Assembly (NCBI GenBank): GCA_023105745.1
Contig: JALGQZ010000009.1
Coordinates: 47,025,967 to 47,089,966 of the forward strand
Direction: 5' to 3'
Source: Austropuccinia psidii
Lineage: Eukaryota; Basidiomycota; Pucciniomycetes; Pucciniales; Sphaerophragmiaceae
Length of the DNA stretch: 64,000 bases
Numbering within the stretch: position 1 is the first letter of the stretch; every line of letters starts with the position of its first letter. The notes under the pieces are model-generated. The model had not been told where the DNA came from and made no database searches. It saw nothing but the letters and a program-made list of their open reading frames with translations. Both the position numbers and the translations under genes were made by a program. Below are positions 37,011-47,797 of the stretch, piece after piece.

Positions 37011-37770
37011 ACAATAAGAAAAGGGTAATCTCATAGCCTCTGTAATATTCTAGTGGCATAGAATATATTGTAATATCAACAAACATGAAACCCCTGGTTA
37101 TAGCCTTTCTCAGAGGATGGATCCAAGCTCATTCTGTTTTTTTCCAATATATTTTTGAAATTCAAAACCTGATGTCAGGCTCAGTCACTTTTCCCATGTT
37201 GATTTATGCATAAAATCACATAATATTTCCTTCATTAAATGCAATCCCCTTTCATTAACTCCATATTAAATCAAAAAATAACAGAAAACAGTTCATTACC
37301 TGGATTGAAGTGTGTTAGCACAGTCTGAGTATCCTCACCCCCTTCATGAAACCAAAATTCAGCCAAGTAATTACAGAACCTCATCACAAATCCTTATTTA
37401 ATTCAATGCATATCCCCTGAATAATTACACATCCATGGTAAAGAAAAACCTTATTGAAAATTCATATGAAATCACCAAATAAAGCTCCCATTGGATATAA
37501 TACCTCAATGCCATGCAAGATTACTCATATACTAAGAACCTCATTCAAATTATCCAATTTTGTAAAACAGCCACCAAATGTAATTCCTCTAATGATAAAT
37601 TTAATTTTACAGAAGTAAAAAGAAGGTTTCTATGGGAAAAAAATTGTTCCTAAAACAGCTTAAATAGATAAATTATTTCCCCTCATTTATTTTTTCCCTC
37701 CTGATGGTAAAAATAATATGTAATTATTATTTAAATCTAAATAGATCATAGAACCACTCCTGAAACTAAA
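37011..37770. other. Gene-free stretch
   Basis: No gene or assignable repeat recognised. Confidence 0.5.
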
Positions 37771-37815
37771 CACCAGGGAATTTTTCGCGTAACTGGATAG
37801 CCAGTGATCTATTGT
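37771..37815 (-). repeat. Hairpin-bearing terminus-like repeat, copy 2
   Basis: CACCAGGGAATTTTTCGCG is followed by TAACTGGATAGCCAGTGA, matching copies at 18041 and (inverted) 40441-40478. Together with the last copy it brackets the ~300-bp tandem array. Confidence 0.5.
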
Positions 37816-38399
37816 TTCTTGAATTGATCCTATAGTATACCTTTGTAGTTATCTGGATGTCTTCAAATAACTCTTATTAATTTCTTTTAAAGCTCCCCTG
37901 ATATAGAATTATTATTGATGTTTCTGCAATATTTTACAACTTCTTTTTGTAGCTCACCCTAAAAGATAAAGTTCATGAGGCTATATACTGACAATAAATG
38001 AAATTATTTAGAAACTATACCTTAGATGAGCTCAAAAGAAATGAATTTAAGAAAATATGGAAAATAAATTAAAGCTGTCACTTGAGCCTGAAATTCTCCT
38101 TTTCAACATTTCCCTTCAATATGTCAAAATAAATCTTCATTATTGTAGATAAAATATTAACTTGATTTCTATACCTTTTGAGAATAGTAATTCATAGTAA
38201 ATAAAATACAATTATGTTATAAATTACCAGTACTTTTAATCTATAATTAATTTAAATAACTATCATTAAAACTATTCTTTTATAAGATCATCAAACTTGT
38301 TTAAAAAATAGAAGTGCCTACTTGGTAAGATCACTCACAGAAAAACATTTTGATCAATTTTTTTGTATTGGAAAGTCCTAATATTATTGAAACAGAAAG

Positions 38400-39860
38400 A
38401 ATGGAATAAAATACCATAAATGGAGAGGAGACCTCTTTTAGGTATTTTACCATGGAAAAATCATTGAAAACCCCATTAACTGCCCAAATTCATGCCTTTA
38501 AGTAGGTTTTGGGGCTTTTCAAATCTCTCAAAAGCAGCATTCTCTTGACAGAACTGTATTAATCATTTATATTGGGGGTTTTAATATGGTCAATTTATTA
38601 AATCCCCTTCCAAAATGGTCAAACATAGATTTTTGAAAACCAGGGCCATCCCCTGTGTTCAGGGACTTGTTTTATCAAGCTACTGAAATGAACCCCTGGA
38701 CTCTTGCAAGGCTTATTTTAGAAGAGTTACTTTTGAAAACTTGGTGAAAGCCCTGTTAAATGGCTAAATTGGTGCTAAAAAAGGGGTTTTGGGTGTCTAA
38801 AAAGCTTTCAAATACGGAATAATTGGCAAAGAAACTTTTGGTATATTTTTTCCAATAAATTAGCCGTTTTTCGTAGGATTTACTGTGGCCAATCAGGTGA
38901 AATCCCCCAAAAAAGTCAAAAATGGGTTTTCTGGACTCTGGGAAATACCCCTAGTGTATTCTCCCACAGGTTTGTGGGCTTGTTCACTACAGCTACGCTG
39001 AAACCCCCCAGACCCATAGGCAACCTTATTTTTGGGGCTTTACCCTGAAAACCCTATGAAATTGCCAGATTTGTGCCATATTATTGGATTTTGGAGTCTA
39101 AATGTATTTTGAATACATAATAATTTTCACAGTACTCCATAAAGTATTTCTTCCAAAAAATTGGATTTTTTGATTTAAGCTTTACTATGCTTAAGTGCGT
39201 AAAAAAAACCCAAAACTTTAAAATATAGCTTTTCTGGACCCTGGGGCATCCCCCTGGTGTATTCCCCCGTGGTTTCTGGGGGCTGTTCACTCCTGCTACT
39301 GCAAAAAACCCCCCGAAACCGTGGGAGATCTTATTCAGGGGGTTTCCCCATGCAAAACCAAGTGAAAGCCCTGTAAAATTGGCTAAATAATAGGTTCTGG
39401 GTGTCTGAAAACCTGTAGAATACATAATAACTTTCAAAGAATTGTATAGAATATTTATTCTATGAAGTGGGACCTTTTTCTTAGGGTGTACTATTGCTGA
39501 TTGAATAAAAAAAATCCCAAAACCAGCCAAAATGGCTACTCTTGGACCTCAGGCAATCTCGCTTGTATTCTTCCATGTTTTGGGGCTTGTTTTCTCCAGA
39601 TGCTCCAAAAAGCTACCTGATCCTTTTTTACAACTCTTTTAGGGGTATTTGGTATGAAAAAAGCGGTGAAAACCTGTGAAATGGTAAAACTCATATGGGT
39701 TTGGGGGGTCTAAATAGCTGTAAAATATGGAATGATCCCTAAAGGAATGTGTGTAATAATTACTCTGAAAGTTTTATTGGTAAATAATTGATTATAATAT
39801 CATATTTTTTGTAAGAGCTCCTGAAAATTATTGAAGTTTTTTTTGGCCTTCAGTTAATCT
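38400..39860 (+). repeat. ~300-bp tandem repeat array, about 4-5 degenerate units
   Basis: A GAAAACC-TGTGAAA-GGCTAAATT block recurs near 38460, 38743, 39050, 39360 and 39663. A TGGACCCTGGG-CATCCCC-GTGTATTC block recurs near 38640, 38935, 39235 and 39543. Spacings are 283-310 bp. Each unit also has a GGGCTTGTTCACTAC-GCTAC-CTGAAACCCCCC stretch and a TTTTGGGTGTCTAAA-AGC...AATACATAATAA stretch. The array is GC-richer than its surroundings. A 149-codon minus-strand frame (39081-39530) spans about one and a half units and is best explained by the repeat. Diverged fragments appear at 19.2-21.0 kb. Confidence 0.75.
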
Positions 39861-40440
39861 CTAAATGCAAATTCTCAACCTGAAATGTGATATAATTTAC
39901 TTTAAGTATGGCAGAGGGTTTAATTCATTACTCAGATTTGACATTCTTAAGAAGTACAATCCTTGTTTTTTTGTGATCTTAATAAAATTTTTAGTATTTA
40001 TTATTTACCTTTTCTGGCTAGACACTTCTCCTCTATAATTATATCAATATTTCCCTTCTATATATTTGATAATTGTGGTTTTATTTCATTATTTTTATGG
40101 TATTCCATTATGCAAATCAAAAAAATACTTTCACAAAATTATCTCATTTTCATAAAGCTCAAAATAATTAAAAAAATAGGAGGGATAGATAACTCAACCT
40201 CTAACACTCAGAAATGAGTTTGGAGAGCTATTATATTATAATTTTATCATAATTAAAATTATACAAATTTAAAATAGTTTCCTCTAATATAAGGGGAGCT
40301 TACCCCAAAATCAATATCATGGAATTGCAAAAGCATTGCTTTTTAATGACATAGTTATATTTAAGGAATATAATAGGAACATATATTCCACCCCTCAGGA
40401 ACATATAAGCAACATTCAAGGCCTTTTTGAGTCATAAGGT
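39861..40440. other. Gene-free stretch
   Basis: AT-rich. An 84-codon frame (39963-40217) is hydrophobic but has no recognisable motif and is probably chance. Confidence 0.5.
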
Positions 40441-40478
40441 ATGACTGGCCTGCCAGTCACACAGAAAATGCCCTGGTG
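40441..40478 (+). repeat. Hairpin-bearing terminus-like repeat, copy 3
   Basis: TGACTGGCCTGCCAGTCA, a perfect 8-bp stem, is followed by CACAGAAAATGCCCTGGTG. A hairpin followed about a dozen bases later by CTGG-T recalls Helitron 3' ends (hairpin, then CTRR before T), but no Rep/helicase gene is present in the window. Confidence 0.5.
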
Positions 40479-40683
40479 AAAAGTCAATTTAGACAATATG
40501 ATATTCTTTTTTTAGACTAGAATTTATCCTAGTCCAATTTAAATAATTATATGCTCAGTAGCAAGATTCAAGTAAAAATTGGATTGTTAAGCTGACTATT
40601 ACTCACACTGATACTAAGGAATGCTATCATCAGCCATCATAAATTACCTTAGAATTTATCATCACTATATATCAAAATTATAT

Positions 40684-41200
40684 TGAGTTTTGACCCTCCT
40701 CCTTGATGGTTGCGGCAATCCAACCTGGAGCCAAGTTGGGTCCAATTGGTCATGTCATATCATTTATGGCCAATTTGCCCCCTTGGGGGTTCTATGGCTC
40801 TTATGCCATAACCCATTCCAATGGCCATTTATGGCCTCAGGCCATATCCTTCCGTCATTGACCTTCTTGCAAATTTCCACCTCACCAACCCCCAGGCCTT
40901 TATCTTTGATTTTGGGACTGGGGGGTCCTTTTGTCTTCTAGGGGCCTCCAGGCCCCCTAGCCATCACCACTGGTTTCTGGCCAACCCCTTTCATTAGTGG
41001 GGTTTTGGCCTTTTTGGGCCATTTAGGCCTCCTATGGTCTGCGGTCCGTACAGTCCGCAGGCCAATTAGGCCCCTTTTGGCCTAATCCAATGAGGCCAAA
41101 GGGGGCAGCCACCTAGCCCCCAAGGCCAGGTGGGTCCCAAACCACATTTGGACCCACCTGAGCCAAAATTGGCCAAAGACCTTCTGGACACCAATTTGGG
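40684..41200 (+). repeat. Truncated 5' LTR of the chromovirus
   Basis: Matches 46179-46716 of the 3' LTR from TGAGTTTTGACCC to GACACCAATTTGG. It lacks the first ~10 bp and everything after about base 550 of the LTR, and has a ~20-bp insertion near 40900. It is GC-rich and full of GGCC. Confidence 0.88.
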
Positions 41201-41202
41201 AC

Positions 41203-41766
41203 CTGAATGAAGTCAGAAAAGCAGAAGCAGAGTTGGATTCCTTAAGAATGAAAGAAGGAGGGCATGTATCGCTATACATTGCTGATTTTAGAAGCTTAGT
41301 CTCAAGAATTGGGGATTAGGGTGAAAGAGCTCTCATCCATCATTTCAGGAAGGGATTGCCATCCAGGATTCTGAATCAATTGGCCTCCCATCCTTCAAAT
41401 ATTGATTCTCTTCAAGACTTAATGGACGTTACCCTGGAGCTTGATACCAGGTACCATGAAAGTCAAAAGGAGAAGAATCACTACCAAGAGAAGAAACTTG
41501 AATCCCCAAGATCAAGTACTTCTCATCCTCAAAATTCTTCAAGTTCAAGTCACAAGAAGAAGAAGAATTTTCAGAAGAGGGACAATCCCCATTCTTCTTT
41601 GTTGAATAAGGAATTCAAGCTCATAAATTCTGAAAAAGAAAGAAGAATCAAAGAGGGTCTTTGTACCTATTGTGGTGGGAAGCATAGTCTTAAGTCTTGC
41701 TTCAAAAGACCTCAAAACAAGCTTACCCAACCATCAGGCCAATTTCCCAGCCAGGGAAAAGCCTGA
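41203..41766 (+). pseudogene. Chromovirus Gag, C-terminal part
   Basis: The frame beginning LNEVRKAEAELDSL (41203) is the C-terminal half of a Ty3/gypsy-type Gag. It has a helical capsid part, a Ser/Lys-rich linker and a zinc knuckle, CTYCGGKHSLKSC, near 41668-41706. A TAG at 41317-41319 interrupts it (IGD-stop-GERAL), consistent with Trp TGG changed to TAG. The N-terminal half is missing because the 5' LTR fragment is fused directly upstream. It ends PSQGKA-stop at 41766. Confidence 0.85.
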
Positions 41767-42452
41767 GTGGAGACCATGTTGTGTTCAATGGTCTTCACAG
41801 TTTTCCTTCCAGAGCACAATTGTGCATTCTGAATACTGGTGTCAAAAATTCTCTTAAATTTTTTGTTTTTTCTTCTCTTTCTGATGTTTTTTACAGTATT
41901 CTCATTGATTCTGGTGGTACACACTCATTTATTGCAAATCAGTTTGTTCACAAGTACTCATTGACTACGTCAGAGCTTCCAGAGAAGATTCCTCTTATCA
42001 TTTTGGACTCCTCTGAGTCCCCTTCCTTATTTGTGACTCACCATAATAAATATATGGTTGAGCTCCCTTCCTTCCCAAGCCTTGAATGGGACCTTTTAGC
42101 CATTGATACTCCCAAGGGAGAAGACCTCATATTGGGCTTTGACTTTCTCAATCATTTTAATCCTTCTATTGATTGGAGGCAAGGGCTGATCACCTTTAAT
42201 CCTGATCATTTGGACTATTCTGACCCTCCTAAATCTTTCCATAATGACTTTTCTTCTGCCAAATCATGTGCAGCTCTGGTTGGTGATTCTAGAACACCAT
42301 CATTTCCATCTTCTGTCCATATTTCTTCCCTGAATTCCCCACAGTCATTACTATCTCCTAGAGATGAAGTTTTCAAAGAGATTCAAGATGTTGGAGAAGA
42401 TAATTCTGTATCTTCACTTAATCTCTTATTTGGGAATAGGGACCTTCCTCCC
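41767..42452 (+). pseudogene. Chromovirus protease region of pol
   Basis: In another frame than gag, this segment carries the retropepsin active-site motif LIDSGGTHSF (Asp codon 41907-41909) and downstream GEDLILGFDFL, typical of Ty3-type proteases. The open frame formally extends to 42494, but past about 42,450 it is out of phase with reverse transcriptase, so a frameshift lies near there. Asp-Ser-Gly instead of Asp-Thr-Gly is a normal variant. Confidence 0.82.
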
Positions 42453-43840
42453 TGGAGGAGTTGTGGGATGAAGAGGAAGAGCCAGAAGAAGTAGAAACCG
42501 TGATGAAGGTTGTTCCTTCTGTCTATCACCAATACTTGGATGTATTCTCCAAGGTGAAAGCAGAAAAACTTCCTCCTCACCACGCCTGCGATCATCATAT
42601 TGAGCTGGAGGGGTCTTTACCTCCAGTTGGGATGGTCTACTCTTTATCCAAACAAGAGTCAGATACACTCAGGGCCTACATTTCAGAGAATGTAGAGGAA
42701 GGTTTTATCCGGCCAAGCTCCTCTTCAACAGGAGCACCTGTCCTCTTTGTCAAAAAGAAAGATGGTGGCCTCCGTTTGTGTGTTGATTACCGCAAACTCA
42801 ATGCTGTTACTAGGAAGAACAAGTATCCTGTTCCTCCTATGAATCAGCTTCTCAATGTTTTTAATGGTTCTTCTATCTTCTCCAATATTGATTTACATGG
42901 TGCATATAACCTGCTCAGAATCAAGGAGGGTGATGAACACTTGACTTGTTTTAGAACTAAATATGGCAGTTATGAGTACTTGGTTATGCCATTTGGGCTC
43001 ACCAATGCTCCTGCTTCTTTTCAAAATCTTGTCAATGATATTTTTCAAGATCTTCTTGATGTTTATGTTGTGGTTCATTTGGATGACATTATGGTCTTTT
43101 CAAAATCTGAGGAAGAACATGTCATTCATGTGTCCACTGTTCTTTCCAGAGTCAGAGCCAATAACCTATTTGCTAAGGCATCCAAATGCCTGTTTCATGT
43201 TTCAAGTGTGGAATATCTTGGTTATGTAGTTTCTTCTGAAGGCGTCAAGATGGACCAAGCAAAAGTCCAGCAGATTCTCAATTGGCCGCCTCCAAGAAAC
43301 CTCAAGGCTCTTAAATCATTCCTTGGCCTTGCCAATTTCTACCGCCGTTTTGTCAAGAATTATTCAAAGAAGATCAGTTCACTCACCAGTTTCCTCAAGA
43401 AAGATTCATGTTTTGCCCTCAATGAGGAAGCTCTCAGTCAGTTTCACCACCTCTCCAATCCTTCTCTACCCACCATTGTAGAGACTGATGCATCAGATTA
43501 TGCTTTGGGTGCTGTACTGAGTCAAGTCTCTGACTCAGGAAAACATCCCATTGCATTCAACAGCCACAAGCTTATCCCAGCAGAGCTCAATTATGAGATT
43601 CATGACAAGGAACTCCTTGGCATTTTCTGGGCTCTCAAGTGCTGGAGGGCTTTTCTTCTTTCACTGTCTTCCCCTTTTGAAGTTCTCACCAATCACTCTT
43701 CCCTTCAATACTTCATGAACTCCAAAGTACTCACTCGCCGTCAAGCCCATTGGGCTGAATTCCTTTCTGAATTTCATTTTTCAATCACTTACCGCCCTGG
43801 CCGCCTAGCTACTCTTCCGGATTCCTTATCACGTTGGATG
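42453..43840 (+). pseudogene. Chromovirus reverse transcriptase and RNase H
   Basis: The frame reads through [34 protein letters not shown] and a catalytic box HLDD (43076-43087), where YxDD is usual; the changed first residue may impair activity. RNase H follows with [15 protein letters not shown], but LTNHSSL has Asn (43691-43693) where family members have the catalytic Asp. The link between reverse transcriptase and RNase H (around 43440) looks shortened by roughly 15-20 residues. It ends after PDSLSRW, where the frame shifts. Confidence 0.88.
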
Positions 43841-45006
43841 ACATTTATCCGGAGAGGGGGGAGGATTTCATCAGCAAGAATCCAATGAATTTTCAACAAA
43901 TCATTAAGCAAGATGAAGTTCAACCCTCAAAGTATTTTTCATTCAAGGTGGAATCTTTTTCAAATTTGATTGATTCAATCCAGAAGAAATTATGGCAAGA
44001 TCCTCAGTATAGAAGTATCCTTGAAGATTTGGGTAAAGGTAAATCTGTCCAAAATTATTCTCTTGATTCCTCTTCTCAACTTCTTCTCTTCAAAGATCGG
44101 GTGGTAGTCCCAAATGACTCCACAGTTCAACTTAGTATTCTTCACAAGCGTCACAATTCTCCTCTAGCTGGCCACCCTGGCCAAGAGAAGACTCTCAAAC
44201 TTGTCAAGCGGGATTTCCACTGGTCCGGCATGACTCAATTTATCAAGGATTATGTTTCATCCTGTAAACAGTGCTCAAGAAACAAGAATATTCATAATAA
44301 GAAGTTTGGATTCCTCAAACCTCTTCCAATTCCAAATGATCCTTGGATTTGTCTTTCAATGGACTTCATTACTCAACTGCTGCTTTCCAATTCCTTTGAT
44401 TCAATCCTGGTCATAGTGGACAGATTCTCAAAAATAGCAGTTTTTATTCCAACAATGCCTTCAATCACTTCCCTGGATTTGGCCTGTTTATTCATCAAGA
44501 ATATCTTTTCAAAGCATGGCCTTCCGTTAAGCATTGTCAGTTATAGAGGTTCACTCTTTGTTTCTTCTTTTTGGACCGATCTTTGTCAGAAGCTCAAGAT
44601 TTCAAGAGACTTGTCAACTGCTTATCATCCAAAAACTGATGGACAGACAGAGAGGGTAAATCAGATACTAGAACAGTATCTTTGGATGTATGTCAGTTAT
44701 CATCAAGATGATTGGAACACCTGGCTCCCTCTGGCTGAATTTGCCTACAATAATTCTGATCACTCTTCAACCAAGCAATCCCCCTTTTTCACTGTTTATG
44801 GAAGAGATCCACAATTTGATTCAGTTCACATCACTCAAGATACTCCTGCCGGAAAGTTATCCACAAAAATCCAATCAGTACAGCAAGATGTCAAGAGAGA
44901 ACTTGAAGCTGCCATAAACCGGTTTAAGAGGTATGCAGATAAAGGTAGAGCAAGTCCACCTGCTTCAACCCTGGTGACATGGTATGGCTTTCTTCCAAGA
45001 ATATAA
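43834..45006 (+). pseudogene. Chromovirus integrase
   Basis: Contains an HHCC zinc module (HKRHNSPLAGHPG, then CKQC) and the core catalytic region. The first Asp is in SMDFITQL, and the Glu is in TDGQTERVNQ. The second catalytic Asp of the SDRG motif is replaced by Tyr (VSYRG, codon 44542-44544). The enzyme could therefore not be active even if the frame were intact. The C-terminal part continues in another frame from about 44,979 (MVWLSSKNIKSTRPTKKL). Confidence 0.88.
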
Positions 45007-45084
45007 AATCAACCAGACCCACCAAAAAACTATCCAAAAGATGGCTGGGTCCTTTTCCAATCTTGAAGAAAGTCAGTTCTCATG

Positions 45085-45412
45085 CTTACCATCTCAATGG
45101 AAATCCATCCACCCAGTCTTCCATATCTCACTCTTGGAACCAGTCAAGACATCAGCAATCCCAAATTGACATCAAGAGCCTCCTCCTCCAATTATCATTG
45201 AAGAAGAAGAGGAATGGGAAGTCTCTCAAATACTGGATTCAAAGCTCAAGAGAGGAAAATTATGGTATCTGGTGGAATGGAAAGGTTTCAGTCAAGACCC
45301 AGAAAGATCCACTTGGGAACCAGCCAAAAACCTCAAGAATTGTCCTGAACTTGTCAAAGATTTCTATTCTTTTTATCCTGACAAGCCAGGACCCAATTCT
45401 TCAAAAGCTTGA
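45085..45412 (+). pseudogene. Chromodomain end of the chromovirus polyprotein
   Basis: In a further frame, VFHISLLEPV is followed by a stop at 45167 and then a canonical chromodomain, from EEEEEWEVSQILDSKL through WYLVEWKGFSQDPERSTWEP to FYPDKPG and a stop at 45410-45412. The aromatic cage-like positions (Trp, Tyr and Trp) are present. In chromoviruses this domain guides integration to methylated-histone chromatin. The frame conflicts show it is a relic. Confidence 0.85.
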
Positions 45413-46168
45413 TCATTTTATGGTGCTTGGTGGGGGGAGGAATTACCAAAAGTAAGTTCCACTCCTGGTATGCACCTTCAGGGGTATTCTACTCTTCCTT
45501 GTTGTAAGCATCACCTTGGCCACTCTGTGAGGACTTTGCAATTTGGACACAGATTTGTTGTCCTGGCTTTCAACATCAATTCCAAATCATGGCCATTTTT
45601 TCACTTGGGCAAATGGACCATTTCACGTTTATTTTCCTTCCCAAGTTTTCCGATTCAATACATTCCTTTATCAAATTTATATTCTTATTTATGGCACTGG
45701 GGGGAGTGGCAACTACTAGAAGTAAGTTCCTCTCTTGGTGTGCACTTCCCTGAGGGGTCTACAATCTCTTCAAAACATTACCTTGGCCACTCTGTGAGCA
45801 CCTGGCATCAAATCCTTTTATCCAGGTCCCTGGTCACTTTCAAAACAACCATCAAAATCCGTGATGAAGATTGGACCCCCCCTCAAAATTCATTTTTCTT
45901 TTCCTTTCTTTTTCTTTAAATTTCTTTTATTATAATCTTTATGCCAAAATTCTACGTCAAATTCAATCCTTCAACATTTTCAAAGCCAAATGTCAAGAGA
46001 AGACTATGTCAACCTCAATTCATATGCCAACATTATTATCAGTTCAAAATTTTCTTTGCAGGATTCAAATATCTCTGGAATCCCTCTTTTTAATCTGTCT
46101 CAGCAGCCTCAACAGGCTTCTACCTTATCTTGGTGCTCAGGAGCTCACCATTCAAGGTAGGGGGGTAC
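45413..46168 (+). other. Chromovirus 3' untranslated region with an internal duplication
   Basis: Non-coding segment between the chromodomain and the 3' LTR. Two diverged copies of a ~130-bp unit lie near 45425-45560 and 45690-45830. Both start with a G-rich stretch, then GTAAGTTCC, and end with ACCTTGGCCACTCTGTGAG. A purine run (GGTAGGGGGG, 46156-46165) precedes the 3' LTR and may be the polypurine tract. The 158-, 149- and 103-codon frames here are chance. Confidence 0.65.
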
Positions 46169-47797
46169 TGTCACAACCATGAGTTTTGACCCTCCTCCTT
46201 GATGGTTGCGGCAATCCAACCTGGAGCCAAGTTGGGGCCAATTGGTCACGTCATATCATTTATGGCCAATTGGCCCCCTTGGGGGTTCTATGGCTCTTAT
46301 GCCATAACCCATTCCAATGGCCATTTATGGCCTCAGGCCATATTCTGCTGTCATTGGCCTTCTTGCCCAATTTCCACCTCACCAACCTCCAGGCCTGGGG
46401 GGTCCTTTTGTCTTCTAAGGGCCTCCAGGCCCCCTAGCCATCATCACTGGTTTCTGGCCAACCCCTTTCATTAGTGGGGTTTTGGCCTAAATGGCCTTTT
46501 TGGGCCATTTATGCCCCCTACGGCTCCTACAGTCCGTGGGCCGTGATTCACAGTCCACGGCCTGTGGTCCGCAGGCCAATTAGGCCCCTTTTGGCCTAAT
46601 CCAATGAGGCCAAAGGGGGCAGCCAGGTGGGTCCCAAACCACATTTGGACCCACCTGAGCCAAAATTGGCCACCAATCCCTTGGACCCAAAATTGGCCAA
46701 AGACCTTCTGGACACCAATTTGGCCATAAATCCAGTAGGACCCATTTTTGGCCATGGACCAATATCTCAGCCATGGCCTCTGGCAACCACCAGATCAGCT
46801 CAGTCAGCCTTCCCCTCAACTTATGGGGAGTTCTTTCCATTCCTTCATACCATCCGTACTCAAGGTTGCAGGCATGGTGCATATATGGTATTATATACCA
46901 TTATGCATCATTTTTGCTCAGCAATCCAATGGTGAAGTTCTCAGAACCCCTTTCCACCTTTTCATATCAAGGTCTCAAAATCCAACGCCCATTTTGAAGG
47001 AGGATTATTCAGCTCATCAGTCTGACAAGCTATGGCGGCAATCAGAAGACTCTTCAAGGATCCCAACCACCTGTATCTGCAGGAGTTGGGTTGGTACATT
47101 ATTAAGCATTATTCAAAAGGTCAATTCCCAAGAGGTATTACATCAATTCAATCAGTTGTCAAGGCATCAAGTATTTCAATACTCCTTGGACAACTCAATT
47201 CATCCATACAGGCCTCATTCAATCAACCTGTATGGCCTAGGCCCAATTGGGCCATTTCACATTCCACTGTGTGAGTTCCATCACACAGTTCAAATTTCAA
47301 GATGGCCAGAACTGTATTTCCCAATTTGAACAATACAGTCATTGATTCACCTTCCAGGATCAATCTTTCAAGTTTTCACATATACCGGCCACCTTTCATC
47401 ACCTGGGGACTTTTTCCCCAGTTAATTAATATATTGGATTTATTTTTATCCTTATTTTCTTTTACATTATTAAAGTTGATACTGATAATCTTAAGTTAGT
47501 CATTAGCACCTTTTATTCTTTCTTTCCTTGCCTGTCAGTGGATATGGGTGGTCATATCCTTTACTAATTCCATTGTTCTTTCTTGCAGGTTGAAACAGTG
47601 AATTGAGGATTCACTTGGTTGGCCTTTGGCTTCCTTCTCATTATTCCTTGTCATTTTTGGCATATTTGTCCTCTCTCTTATTCCTGCTTAAGAAATATAT
47701 TCTGTAGTATTTCTTATCATCTTTTGGAGCCCTCCAAGTGAGTTCTTGATTCCTGAGTTCCAGGCCACTCTTACTTTTATAAGAGCCCCTGTGACAG
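46169..47797 (+). repeat. 3' LTR of the chromovirus
   Basis: A 1629-bp LTR bounded by TGTCAC (46169) and GTGACA (47797), a perfect 6-bp terminal inverted repeat. The first 550 bp are GC-rich with many GGCC/GCC-GGC palindromes. The rest is AT-richer. Frames of up to 193 codons (46748-47329) run through it but carry no protein signature. A reversed relative starts at 36198. Confidence 0.9.

Larger units (their letters stand above)
40684..47797 (+). mobile_element. Degenerate chromovirus (Ty3/gypsy with chromodomain)
   Basis: The order is a truncated 5' LTR piece (40684-41200), 3' part of gag, protease, reverse transcriptase/RNase H, integrase, chromodomain, a long 3' untranslated part, purine tract and a complete 3' LTR (46169-47797). 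The reading frame changes at about 42.45, 43.84, 44.97 and 45.09 kb, stops intervene, and catalytic residues are replaced. The 5' LTR jumps directly into the middle of gag at about 41,200, so the rest of the LTR, the primer site and the start of gag are deleted. No target duplication can be tested because the left LTR end is missing. Confidence 0.92.

Noticed and set aside
39081..39530. 149-codon minus-strand frame
   Set aside because: It spans one and a half units of the ~300-bp tandem array, and the frame is explained by the repeat.
42383..42668. Minus-strand frames of 71 and 80 codons
   Set aside because: They are antisense to the chromovirus reverse transcriptase start.
45470..46182. Frames of 149 and 103 codons
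   Set aside because: They fall in the chromovirus 3' untranslated region, overlap each other and have no recognisable domain.
46748..47329. 193-codon plus-strand frame
   Set aside because: It lies wholly inside the chromovirus 3' LTR, has no domain signature, and overlaps other long frames in the same GC-richer stretch.
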